From Verrucomicrobiia bacterium (GTDB lineage Bacteria; Verrucomicrobiota; Verrucomicrobiia; JABWAM01): 64,000 nt of DNA. A program made the translations under genes and the position numbers. Below are positions 8,611-16,763 of the stretch, one piece after another. The notes beneath the pieces were generated by a model. The model was not told the DNA's origin, searched no databases, and saw only the letters and a program-made list of their open reading frames with translations. Position 1 is the first letter of the stretch; each line of letters starts with the position of its first letter. The stretch spans positions 1 through 64,000 of the forward strand of contig JADZFN010000066.1 in assembly GCA_020849895.1 (NCBI GenBank), read 5' to 3'.

Positions 8611-8710
8611 GGCGGCCTGCAGCGTGGCGGAGCGCGCCCTCCTCCGGCAAGTCCAGAATCGCGCGCGCGACGCGTTGGACTTTTCTGCGGCATGCGGCTA
8701 CACACGCGCG

Positions 8711-9349
8711 ATGCATGCGCTGCTGACGCTTTGGGTGGGCTGGATCCGCGACTGGGGTTACGCGGGTGTGATGGTCCTCATGGCGATGGAGAGTTCGATT
8801 TTTCCGGTTCCCAGCGAGGTGGTAGTGCCGCCTGCCGCCTACCTGACGACGCAGGGTCAAATGAGCTTCTGGGGTGTGGTGTTCGCGGGCACGCTCGGTT
8901 CGTGGATCGGCGCGGCGGCGACCTACTGGGCTTCGCGCGGATTGGGGCGCATGGTCCTTGCGCGTTGGGGGAAATGGGTTTTCGTGAGCGAGGAAAAGCT
9001 CGCGCGCGCCGAGCATTGGCTCGAACGCTATGAGGCGGGCGGGATCTTTTTCGCACGTCTGCTTCCCGTTGTGCGGCACCTGATCTCGATTCCGGCGGGA
9101 ATCGTGCGGATGCGGTTCGGCGTTTTCAGCCTGATGACCGTCGTGGGCTCCTTCTTGTGGTGCGTGATCCTGGCGTGGTACGGACGAAGGGTGATCACCC
9201 CCGAGATGCTCGAAAGCCCGGAAGGGATGATCCACGCGGTGAAGCATCAATCCCTTTGGCTGATCGGGTTCATGGCGCTGATCTGCGCGCTCTATTTCGT
9301 CGTGATGCGCCTCACCGATCCCGAGCGGAAAAAGACTGCGAAGACCTGA
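8711..9349 (+). CDS. DedA family membrane protein
   Basis: A 212-residue inner-membrane protein of the DedA family, which acts in undecaprenyl-phosphate or phospholipid flipping and membrane homeostasis. It has the typical N-terminal segment GYAGVMVLMAMESSIFPVPS (acidic ESS plus PVPSE, about residues 16-37), a glycine-rich membrane stretch (FAGTLGSWIGAAATYWASRG), and the conserved arginines in FFARLLPVVRHLISIPAG (about 118-135). The last membrane segment is near residues 180-200. The ATG at 8711 avoids overlap with the divergent acetyltransferase. An upstream in-frame ATG at 8594 would add 39 residues of unconserved sequence. The broken dtd follows after 7 bases. Confidence 0.92.
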   Translation: MHALLTLWVGWIRDWGYAGVMVLMAMESSIFPVPSEVVVPPAAYLTTQGQMSFWGVVFAGTLGSWIGAAATYWASRGLGRMVLARWGKWVFVSEEKLARAEHWLERYEAGGIFFARLLPVVRHLISIPAGIVRMRFGVFSLMTVVGSFLWCVILAWYGRRVITPEMLESPEGMIHAVKHQSLWLIGFMALICALYFVVMRLTDPERKKTAKT

Positions 9350-9356
9350 CCGCGCC

Positions 9357-9792
9357 ATGCGCGCCCTGATCCAGCGAGTGTCCTCGGCGGAGGTTGAGGG
9401 GAGGTCTACGGGCGCGATCGGACGGGGTCGTCGGATTCCTTCGTGATGATGCGCCCGCCGACGGCGAATGGATCGCGCACAAACTCCTCGCGCTTCGGAT
9501 CTTCGAAGACGAGTCGGGGAACATGGCGCGCAACGTGGCGGATGCAGGCGGCGAGCTTTTGGTCGTTTCGCAGTTCACGCTCTACGGCGAGTTTCGAAAA
9601 GGAACACGCCTCGATTTCAGCGCAGCGATGCCGACAGAAACAGCGGGGAGGTTCTATGCGGAATGGCTCGCCTTTCTGCGCCGGAGCTGTGCACTCCGCA
9701 TCGCGGAAGGCATTTTCGCCGCCAAGATGCGGGTCGCCTTGGTCAACGACGGGCCCATCACCCTGATGTTGGATTCCCGCAGAAATCAGTGA
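9357..9792 (+). pseudogene. dtd: D-aminoacyl-tRNA deacylase, frameshifted
   Basis: Dtd removes D-amino acids mischarged onto tRNA. The first 23 codons from ATG 9357 read as a Dtd N-terminus (MRALIQRVSS ... TGAIGRG), but that frame stops at TGA 9444-9446. From about 9426 the rest of Dtd continues in the +1 frame to 9792, including the conserved SQFTLYGE motif and the C-terminal NDGPIT motif. Compared with intact Dtd from memory, a few residues of the GLxVxLGV strand are missing at the junction and about two more near residue 13. A small deletion is therefore more likely than a single inserted base. It may be a true pseudogene or an assembly error. Its last 7 bases overlap the convergent hydrolase gene. 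Confidence 0.85.
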
Positions 9793-10727
9793 GGGCGCGC
9801 CCCTTGGGACGAGGGGATCTCGGCGTGAGCAGTCGTCTCCTTGGGTATTTCGAGAACGAGCGCCACCGGGTGGTGGTCGCTCGCGGCTTCCGAGGATGGG
9901 CCGAGACGCGCGAGCGGATGGCCGAAGCCTCGAAGAAAGAAAAAATCGAAGGTGGTCGCGGCGTAACGCCTGGTCCCCCGCCAAGTGAGCCGTTGTACGG
10001 GCGGCAGCGGGCGCCAGCAGTTCCGGAAGCCCGCCTGCTCCAGGATGGCGAGCGTGCGTTCCCCCTTCCATTCGGGGCGGTCTTCGTTGGTGTTGAAATC
10101 GCCTCCGATCAGCACGCCTTGGATATGGGCGTCGCCGTAGATTTTTTCCATGTCGTTCACATGGGCGAGGAGTTGGCGGGAAGACTCCTCGCGCTTGGCC
10201 GCGTTGTCGGCGGCGCGGCTCCCCGGCGCCACGCGGTTGCTCTTGAGATGGACGGTGTAGACGAAAATCAGTTTTCCATTCGGCAGCATGAGCGCCGCAA
10301 AAGCGAATCCGCGCGGCGGCATGGCGCCCACGGACTTCCACGGCTCGGACCAGGTCGAGTTGGCCGGCAGCTTCGAGGCGATCGCCACCTGCTGGCGTGA
10401 GATGGGGCCGCGGGCGCCCTGCCGAAAGGCCGAGACGGTGTCCACGTGGAGACCCGGCACGACCGAAACGAGCTGCTGAAAAACGTTCCAGTCTCCGATT
10501 TCTTCGGCGAGGAAAATGTCCGGATCGAGCGCCCGGAGCACCGATTGTGCGGCGGCCATGTGAGCGCTTCGTTCGGCTTCCGTCGCCTTCGGCTTGCGCC
10601 CAGGAAACCATTCGAGATTCCACGCCACGGCCTTGATCTCGACGGGCGCGGCGTTCGCCCGAAGCGCGGGCGCCGCCGCGAACGCCACGTATAAGAAAAG
10701 AAATGTAAAACAGCTGGATAAACTCAT
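9786..10727 (-). CDS. Exported endonuclease/exonuclease/phosphatase-fold protein
   Basis: A 313-residue protein of the EEP (DNase I-like) superfamily, hydrolysing phosphodiester or phosphate bonds of an unknown substrate. Residues 1-26 look like a Sec signal peptide (hydrophobic LFLYVAFAAAPALRANA), suggesting periplasmic or secreted action. The EEP landmarks follow in order: AVAWNLEWFPG, a metal-binding glutamate in FLAEEIGD, VYTVHLKSN, GGDFNTNEDRPEW, and a C-terminal FDFFFLRG with SDHHPVALVL. It is monocistronic by position, about 100 bases after nuoM ends on the same strand, and I see no functional link to complex I. Confidence 0.85.
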   Translation of the reverse strand: MSLSSCFTFLFLYVAFAAAPALRANAAPVEIKAVAWNLEWFPGRKPKATEAERSAHMAAAQSVLRALDPDIFLAEEIGDWNVFQQLVSVVPGLHVDTVSAFRQGARGPISRQQVAIASKLPANSTWSEPWKSVGAMPPRGFAFAALMLPNGKLIFVYTVHLKSNRVAPGSRAADNAAKREESSRQLLAHVNDMEKIYGDAHIQGVLIGGDFNTNEDRPEWKGERTLAILEQAGFRNCWRPLPPVQRLTWRGTRRYAATTFDFFFLRGFGHPLARLGPSSEAASDHHPVALVLEIPKETTAHAEIPSSQGARPH

Positions 10728-10829
10728 GATTGAGTTTCACCGAAAGACGGGGCTTGTCAACGGACGCTTCTCCGTCTTCGCGGTGCAGCGGGACGTCGCG
10801 CCGCATTTTGCGGTCCACGGTCGCAGCCC

Positions 10830-12395
10830 TTAACCCAGGCGGCGGACCAAAGAGGAAACGGCGGCGTTGGAGAGGCGGATGAGGGGTTCGGGGAGCACGC
10901 CGAAAAGGAACAGGCCCGCGGAAAGCGCCGCCGCCACCGCGCGCTCCCGGAGCGTGAGGTCCGACGTCTCAGGGATCGCCGGGCCGAAGAAGATTTTTCC
11001 GAGCATCGTGAGCAGGTAGAAGGCGGTGAGGAGCAGACCGAGCACGGCCGCGCACGCGATCGCTCCCGAGAGCCCGAAGACGCCCCGGAAGATCATGAAC
11101 TCGCCGACGAATCCGGCGAGGCCGGGGAGGCCGAGCGCGGCGAAGGCGAGGAGGCCCATTAACCCCGCGAACACCGGCGCCGAGCGCCGCAGCCCGCCGA
11201 GACGGTCGTAGTCGCAGCCTCCGAAGCGCGCTTCGATCGCTCCCGCGAAATAGAAAAGCCCGGTCGCACTGAGCCCGTGTGCGACCATCTGGAAGATGAC
11301 GCCGTTGAGCGCAAGCGCCTTCTCTTCGAAGCGGCCTGTCGCCGCGCCGACCGCGAAAACGCCGAGCAGGCAGTAGCCCAGGTGGCTCACGCTCGAATAG
11401 GAAATCAGCCCGCGCAGGTCCTTTTGCGCCGCCGCCGTCCACGCCCCCAAAAGCACCGTGGCCAGCGCGAAGAGCATCAGCGGCGTGGCGAGCTGGGCCA
11501 TCTCCGTTCCGAACAGCGGGAGGACGATCCGGAGCAGGCCGTAGACGCCCATTTTGGACATCAGCCCGGTGAGGAGGATCGCACCGGCGATGGGCGCCTG
11601 TCCGTAGGTGCGCGGCAGCCAGGTGTGCAGCGGCCACATCGGCACCTTGACTGCGAAGCCGATGAGCACCATGAGGAAGACCGTGCGCGGCGCGGCGGCC
11701 GCGAAGCGCTCCAGACCGACGCTTCGTGCGAAGTTGGACAGCTTCTCCGGGATTTCGGCGCCCATGCGCGCGAGGTCGAGGAGGTCCCAGGTGCCCGTCG
11801 CAAGGTAGACAAGTTGCATCCCGAGGAGCATCGCAACGCTTCCGAGGAAGGTGTAGACGAAGAACTGATAGGAGGCCGCGGTGCGTCCTTTGCCGCCGAA
11901 CATTTTTACGAGAAAGAACATCGGGACGAGGGAGGCCTCCCAGAAAATGAACCAATGAAAGAAGTTGAGCGCAGTGAACGTCCCGTAAAGGCCGGTCTGC
12001 TCGACGAGCATCAAAGCGAAGAAGGCGCGCGCGTCCCGCGGGCGGGCGTCGAGCCCCGCGGTGTGTCCGACCGATCCGAAGATCGTGAGCGGAGCGAGGA
12101 CGGAAACGAGGAGGAGGAGCGCGAGGCTCAAACCGTCCACGCCGACGTGGTAGTCAATGCCGAGGAAGGAGATCCACGGCACGCGCGTGGTGAACTGGAG
12201 GCCCGGCGCGGCGAGATCGAAGTCGTGGAGCAGGCGCAGGGCGAGGAGGATCGGGGCGCTGCTCGCGGCGAGCGCGATGCGGCGGCAGGAGGTTGCGTCG
12301 TCGGCGCGCACGAGGAAGAGCGCGAGCGCACCGAGTAGCGGCAGAAAGGTCAGCGCGCTGACGAGGCAGAAATGGATTTCGGGAAGCGCGATCAT
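10830..12395 (-). CDS. nuoM: NADH-quinone oxidoreductase subunit M
   Basis: A 521-residue antiporter-like proton-pumping subunit of complex I with about 14 hydrophobic segments. Diagnostic sites are FIFWEASLVPMF with the key glutamate (about residues 136-147) and AVKVPMWPLHTWLP with the conserved lysine and histidine (about 229-242). SYSSVSHLGYCLLG and the glycine-rich GLPGLAGFVGEF follow near the C-terminal half. The ATG at 12395 overlaps the nuoL stop by 4 bases, so they are translationally coupled; the frame remains open further upstream only as shadow of nuoL. NuoM is the last nuo gene here: the next gene downstream is an unrelated hydrolase, so nuoN is not adjacent. Confidence 0.96.
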   Translation of the reverse strand: MIALPEIHFCLVSALTFLPLLGALALFLVRADDATSCRRIALAASSAPILLALRLLHDFDLAAPGLQFTTRVPWISFLGIDYHVGVDGLSLALLLLVSVLAPLTIFGSVGHTAGLDARPRDARAFFALMLVEQTGLYGTFTALNFFHWFIFWEASLVPMFFLVKMFGGKGRTAASYQFFVYTFLGSVAMLLGMQLVYLATGTWDLLDLARMGAEIPEKLSNFARSVGLERFAAAAPRTVFLMVLIGFAVKVPMWPLHTWLPRTYGQAPIAGAILLTGLMSKMGVYGLLRIVLPLFGTEMAQLATPLMLFALATVLLGAWTAAAQKDLRGLISYSSVSHLGYCLLGVFAVGAATGRFEEKALALNGVIFQMVAHGLSATGLFYFAGAIEARFGGCDYDRLGGLRRSAPVFAGLMGLLAFAALGLPGLAGFVGEFMIFRGVFGLSGAIACAAVLGLLLTAFYLLTMLGKIFFGPAIPETSDLTLRERAVAAALSAGLFLFGVLPEPLIRLSNAAVSSLVRRLG

Positions 12396-14404
12396 GGTCC
12401 GTTCCTCTTCGTCAACAGGACGAGCAAGGCGGCGAGCAAAACGGCTGCAGCCGTCGCCACCTTCAGATAGTGTTGGACCAGTCCATTTTGAAGGCGACGG
12501 TTGAGGAAGCCGGCTTCCTGCAGTGCGCCGCACCCGCGATCGAAGCCGCGGTTGAATATCCTCTCGTCGAGGAGATGGTTTACGAACGAAAGTGCGCGGA
12601 CGAAAACCGAGAGTCCGCCGACCGCCAGGCCGTCCAGGATCCAGCGGTCGAACCACGAGCCGGCCGCGCCGAGCGCCCGATTCGCGCGAAGGAGCGTGGC
12701 GGCGAAAAGTTCGTCCACGAAATACTTTCCGTGGAGGAGCGCGAAGATGCGGGGGAAACGCCGTTCGATCGGGTCTTTCGCGCCCGCCGCCAACGCGGCC
12801 GGGCCGTAGACCTTCCATGCGACGCCGATGGCCAACAGTATGAGCGCCGCACTCGCCAGCGGAATGCCCGGAACGAAGCCGTGGCCGTTACCCGTCGGGT
12901 GGAGGAAGGCTTGGAAACGGTTCGCGCCGGGGAATCCGACGAATCCCGCGACGACGCTGATCGCGGCGAGGATCAGGATCGGGGCCAGCATCCAGCGTCC
13001 CGCCTCTCGCGCGTGGGCGGCGCCTTCTCCGCGCGGCGCGCCGAAGAAGGCGTAGCGCACCTGGCGGGTCATGTAGAAGGCGGTGAGGAAAGCGCCTCCG
13101 AGCGCCGCCCAAAAGGGGAGGCGCGCGCCCCACCAGGGGCAGTGGTCCGGATACCGCCACGCGGCGGCGAGGATTTCGTCCTTGCTGAAGAAGCCGGAGA
13201 AGGGCGGCAGTCCGACGAGCGCGAACGCCCCGACGACGTAAGCCGCGAACGTGAGCGGCATTCGGTCTTTCAACCCGCCGAGGCGGCGGATGTCCTGTTC
13301 GTGATGACAGTTATGGATCACGGCGCCGGCGCCGAGAAAGAGGAGCGCCTTGAAAAAGGCGTGCGTCGTGAGGTGAAAGATGCCGGGGACGACGCCGCCA
13401 ACACCGAGACCGAGCATCATGTAGCCGAGTTGGCTCACGGTCGAGTAGGCGAGAATGCGCTTGAGGTCCCATTGGGCAAGCGCGATCGAGGCGGCGAAAA
13501 GCGCGGTGAACGCGCCGAGGCAGGCCACCGCGTGGAGCGCTGCCGGACTGAGCTCGAAGACGGGAAACAAGCGCGCGACGAGGAACACGCCGGCGGCGAC
13601 CATGGTGGCCGCGTGGATCAGGGCGGAGACGGGCGTGGGGCCTTCCATCGCGTCGGGGAGCCACACGTGGAGCGGGAACTGACCCGATTTCCCCGCGGCA
13701 CCACAAAAGACGAGGAGAGCCACTGTGGTCGCCGCTGCGCCTCCGGCGAGGGCGTCAAGGCGCGCCCCTTCGAGCGCGCCGTTTCCGAGGTCGTAGAAGA
13801 GCGAGGTCCCCGCACCCTGATAGAACCAGAGCAGGCCGATGAAGAAGCCGAGATCGCCGACGCGGGTGACGAGGAAGGCCTTCTTCATCGCCGCGGCGGC
13901 GGAGGGCTTGCGGTACCAGAAGCCGATCAGCAGGTAGGAGGAAAGTCCCACCAGCTCCCAGGCGACGAAGATGAGGAGCAGGCTGTTCGCCGCGACAAGG
14001 GCGAGCATCGAACCGGCAAAGAACGAGAGGAAGCAGAAGAAACGCGTGAAGTTGTCGTCCTCGTCCATGTAGCCGACTGAAAAGGCAAAGACGAGGAGGC
14101 TGATGAGGGAGACGGCGAACAGCATGATCGCCGAAAGCGGATCGAGCAGGAAGCCGAGGCGCGCCGTCGTTTCGCCGGAGGTGAACCACGCGAAGTTGAA
14201 TGCCTCGCGGCCGCCTGCCGCCGCAAAGGCGGGGCTCATCGTCCGCGCGAGCGCGACAAGAGAGAGCGCGAACGCCGTCGCGATTCCTGCGAGGGCGGTC
14301 GCCGCCGAGGCGCGCCGCCAGGCGCGCGGAAAAAAGGCGGTGATTCCCGCCGCCGCAAAGGGGAGCAACGGAATCAGCCAGAGATTGCGGGAAATCCAGG
14401 ACAT
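12392..14404 (-). CDS. nuoL: NADH-quinone oxidoreductase subunit L
   Basis: A 670-residue antiporter-like subunit at the distal end of the complex I membrane arm. It has the conserved FVAWELVGLSSYLLIGFWY (key glutamate, about residues 146-164), GKSGQFPLHVWLPDAMEGPT with the proton-channel lysine and histidine (about 241-260), HAATMVAAGVFL, and STVSQLGYMMLGLG. The C-terminal part (after about residue 545) is the lateral helix and final membrane segment typical of NuoL, so the protein is full length. It follows nuoK by 13 bases and overlaps nuoM by 4 bases. No frameshift or missing catalytic residue was seen. Confidence 0.97.
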   Translation of the reverse strand: MSWISRNLWLIPLLPFAAAGITAFFPRAWRRASAATALAGIATAFALSLVALARTMSPAFAAAGGREAFNFAWFTSGETTARLGFLLDPLSAIMLFAVSLISLLVFAFSVGYMDEDDNFTRFFCFLSFFAGSMLALVAANSLLLIFVAWELVGLSSYLLIGFWYRKPSAAAAMKKAFLVTRVGDLGFFIGLLWFYQGAGTSLFYDLGNGALEGARLDALAGGAAATTVALLVFCGAAGKSGQFPLHVWLPDAMEGPTPVSALIHAATMVAAGVFLVARLFPVFELSPAALHAVACLGAFTALFAASIALAQWDLKRILAYSTVSQLGYMMLGLGVGGVVPGIFHLTTHAFFKALLFLGAGAVIHNCHHEQDIRRLGGLKDRMPLTFAAYVVGAFALVGLPPFSGFFSKDEILAAAWRYPDHCPWWGARLPFWAALGGAFLTAFYMTRQVRYAFFGAPRGEGAAHAREAGRWMLAPILILAAISVVAGFVGFPGANRFQAFLHPTGNGHGFVPGIPLASAALILLAIGVAWKVYGPAALAAGAKDPIERRFPRIFALLHGKYFVDELFAATLLRANRALGAAGSWFDRWILDGLAVGGLSVFVRALSFVNHLLDERIFNRGFDRGCGALQEAGFLNRRLQNGLVQHYLKVATAAAVLLAALLVLLTKRNGP

Positions 14405-14417
14405 CTTCAGCCTCCGC

Positions 14418-14726
14418 TTAGCCCTTCAATCCCGCGACCTCTTCGAGGCGGGAGGTGCGAAACCGCCGGTAGACGGCGATGATCAGGGCGAGTCCGACGG
14501 CGGCTTCCGCCCCGGCGATCGCGATCCCGAAGAGGACGAGCATCACGCCGTCCGTAGCCGCGGCGTCGCCGTAGCGCCAGAAGGCGACGAGGTTCACGTT
14601 GGCTGCATTGAGCATCATCTCGATCCCGACGAGGACGAGGATGATGTTGCGCCGCGTGAGCACGCCGGCGAGCCCGATGCTGAAGAGCGCCGCGGCGAGA
14701 AAGAGGTATTCGTGGAGCGTCGGCAT
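14418..14726 (-). CDS. nuoK: NADH-quinone oxidoreductase subunit K
   Basis: A 102-residue, three-helix membrane subunit of complex I. The two conserved membrane glutamates are present in GIEMMLNAANVN (about residues 34-45) and GAEAAVGLALI (about 71-81). The start ATG at 14726 is preceded by AAGGAG about 11 bases upstream, one of the clearer ribosome-binding sites in the window. It lies 8 bases after nuoJ and 13 bases before nuoL in the nuoHJKLM unit. Length and sequence are normal for the family. Confidence 0.97.
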   Translation of the reverse strand: MPTLHEYLFLAAALFSIGLAGVLTRRNIILVLVGIEMMLNAANVNLVAFWRYGDAAATDGVMLVLFGIAIAGAEAAVGLALIIAVYRRFRTSRLEEVAGLKG

Positions 14727-14734
14727 CAGCGGAG

Positions 14735-15247
14735 TCACTCCTTGCGGGCGTGTTCGGACGATTCCTCGATCGCCACGAGAGCCGAGCCGACGAGCGCTGC
14801 GGTGAGCAGCAGCGCCATCGCAAGAAACGGCACGGCGTGGCGCGTGACCAGCAGCCGTCCGATCTCGGCAACCGGCAGGGCAGGCGCGGGATCGGGAGGT
14901 GGAGGCACCGCGACGCGATGCAGGCCAAAGCCCAGGACGACGAAGACGAGGGCGCTGAGCATCCATCCGGACCATTTGCCGCGGCTGAATGGCGCGCCGC
15001 GGTCGCCGAGGCGACTTGCGTCGTGCGTCACCAACAGGGCGAAGAGGATGAGCACCGAAATTGCGCCGACGTAGATGAGGAGCTGGACGGCGCCGAGAAA
15101 ATCCGCGGAGAGCGTGAAGAGCAGCGCCGCGATGCCGGCGAAAAAGGAGATCAATGCGAGCGCGCAATGGATCATGTTGCGGCGCGAGATCGCAAGCAGG
15201 CCGCTCGCCAGCGTCCAGAACGTGATGAGGATGAAGGCGGTGCGCAC
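14735..15247 (-). CDS. nuoJ: NADH-quinone oxidoreductase subunit J
   Basis: A 170-residue complex I membrane subunit with five hydrophobic segments. The pattern matches NuoJ: RNMIHCALALISFFAGIA in the first third, LGAVQLLIYVGAISVLILFALLVT (which includes the pi-bulge helix) around residues 51-75, and a final hydrophobic segment before a charged tail. It starts with GTG at 15247, only 4 bases after the nuoH stop. That leaves no room for nuoI, which normally lies between H and J. Confidence 0.95.
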   Translation of the reverse strand: MRTAFILITFWTLASGLLAISRRNMIHCALALISFFAGIAALLFTLSADFLGAVQLLIYVGAISVLILFALLVTHDASRLGDRGAPFSRGKWSGWMLSALVFVVLGFGLHRVAVPPPPDPAPALPVAEIGRLLVTRHAVPFLAMALLLTAALVGSALVAIEESSEHARKE

Positions 15248-15251
15248 GGGG

Positions 15252-16469
15252 TCAGGCGTAGTGGTAGTGGCGCGGACCGGTTTTTCCTGGGCGGACGAGG
15301 CGGCAAAGCCCGAAGTAGGCGCCGGCCATCAGCGCGCCGCCGAGGAACCACGCGGCGACGCGCGAGGGAAGATACATCCAGAGGCCCGCCGCCAGGACGT
15401 TCACGAGCGAGAGGGGCAGGAGAAACTTCCAGGCGAACGCCATGAGTTGGTCCACGCGCATCCGCGGAAAGCTGCCGCGCACCCAGATCATGAGCGCCAT
15501 CAGCGCGAAGACCTTCAGGAAGAACCACGCCCACGACGGGAGCGGCCGAGGCCCCTGCCAGCCGCCGAGGAAAAGGGTTGCGCCGAGGCCGCAGACCGCG
15601 ACCATTGTGATATATTCCGACATGAAAAAGAGCGCGAACTTGAAGCCTGAGTATTCGGTGTGATGCCCCGCGATGATCTCCGACTCGCCTTCGGGGATGT
15701 CGAACGGGGAGCGGTTCAGCTCGGCCAGCCCGGCGATCAAGTAGATCAGGAATCCCGACACCCCCCACGGCTGGAGGATATACCAGCCGCCCACCGTGTT
15801 CGCCAGATGCGCAACGGCGCGCGGGAGCCAGCCCGCGTCCGACGCGACCGTCAGCCCGAGGCGTTGGGATTCCACGATCTCGACGGTCGAGAGCGTGCCT
15901 GCGACCATCACCACCGTGAGCGCGGAGAGGATGAAAGGGATTTCGTAGGACACCATCTGGGCGATGGCCCGCATTCCGCCGAGGAGCGAGTATTTGTTGC
16001 GCGAGCCCCAGCCCGCCATGAAGACGGCGATCTGGCTGATCGAACCCGCCGCAAAAAAGAAGAGCACCCCAATGTGTAGGTTCGCCGCCGTCATGTTCCG
16101 TCCCATCGGAAGCACGGCGAGCACGAGGAAGGCGGGGACCATCACGAGGATGGGCGCCAGCGCGTGGATGAGCTTGTCGGCGCGGTCGGGGACGATGTCC
16201 TCTTTCGTCAACGTCTTGAGGCCGTCAGCCACGGGTTGAAGCAGGCCCGCGGGGCCCACCCGGTTCGGACCGAGACGGTTCTGGATGCGAGCGAGGAGCT
16301 TGCGTTCCGCCCAGGTGGTTGCCGCGAAAAGGAGAGGAAAAAGGATCGCGATCGGCCCCACGCAAAGGAGAACGCGCGCCCACGGCTCGAGCCCGGGAGA
16401 CCGCGTGGCGGCCCAGCCGAGCACGAGGTCGCCGAATCTCACGAACATCTGATCCACCGTCTCGTACAT
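15252..16469 (-). CDS. nuoH: NADH-quinone oxidoreductase subunit H
   Basis: A 405-residue subunit of the quinone-binding module of complex I, with eight or more membrane helices. Diagnostic stretches are WAERKLLARIQNRLGPNRVG (about residues 47-66), LLQPVADGLKTLTKEDI, GWGSRNKYSLLGGMRAIAQ and LNRSPFDIPEGESEIIAGHH, followed by TEYSGFKFALFF in the C-terminal half. The start is uncertain: in-frame ATGs lie at 16448, 16469, 16517 and 16538, none with a strong Shine-Dalgarno sequence. I chose 16469, about 26 residues before the first membrane helix. It heads the nuoHJKLM unit; nuoA-G and nuoI are absent upstream, where a divergent MFS gene begins. Confidence 0.95.
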   Translation of the reverse strand: MYETVDQMFVRFGDLVLGWAATRSPGLEPWARVLLCVGPIAILFPLLFAATTWAERKLLARIQNRLGPNRVGPAGLLQPVADGLKTLTKEDIVPDRADKLIHALAPILVMVPAFLVLAVLPMGRNMTAANLHIGVLFFFAAGSISQIAVFMAGWGSRNKYSLLGGMRAIAQMVSYEIPFILSALTVVMVAGTLSTVEIVESQRLGLTVASDAGWLPRAVAHLANTVGGWYILQPWGVSGFLIYLIAGLAELNRSPFDIPEGESEIIAGHHTEYSGFKFALFFMSEYITMVAVCGLGATLFLGGWQGPRPLPSWAWFFLKVFALMALMIWVRGSFPRMRVDQLMAFAWKFLLPLSLVNVLAAGLWMYLPSRVAAWFLGGALMAGAYFGLCRLVRPGKTGPRHYHYA

Positions 16470-16538
16470 GCGAAAGACCCACACCTTGGCGCAGCCGGAG
16501 GCCTCCTTCAACTTCATTCCGAAAAAACGAAAGGGCAT

Positions 16539-16624
16539 GGAGCAAGAATGGAGGGGAGCAAGGAGCGCGAAGCGGGAAGCGGGAAGGAGGAGAGGAGAAA
16601 CGGGAGACGGGAGACAGGAGGAAC
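16539..16624. repeat. Purine-rich low-complexity tract upstream of nuoH
   Basis: About 85 bases on the + strand are almost entirely G and A, with near-tandem 7-mers (GGGAAGC/GGGAAGG at about 16574-16587, then ACGGGAG, ACGGGAG, ACAGGAG at about 16600-16620). On the strand of nuoH it is a pyrimidine-rich leader. The 12-mer GGAGAGGAGAAA at 16589-16600 recurs exactly at 43707-43718, upstream of another minus-strand gene. It lies between the divergent nuoH and MFS genes and may be regulatory. Confidence 0.55.
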
Positions 16625-16763
16625 CGCGTCCCCTCGGGGCGCCCGGGCCTCTCCTTGATCGTCGTTGCCGAAGGAGCGGACGACGAAGCGCACATCCGTT
16701 CCGAAAGACAGGGCGAGGAAGCGGTTGGACGTGGCGGTGGTTTGTGCGAGAGTGCAGCCTCTC

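Noticed and set aside
10830..12818. A 662-residue NuoM from an upstream start
   Set aside because: The first 141 codons overlap nuoL out of frame and are proline/arginine-rich. ATG 12395 gives normal NuoM with a 4-base overlap.
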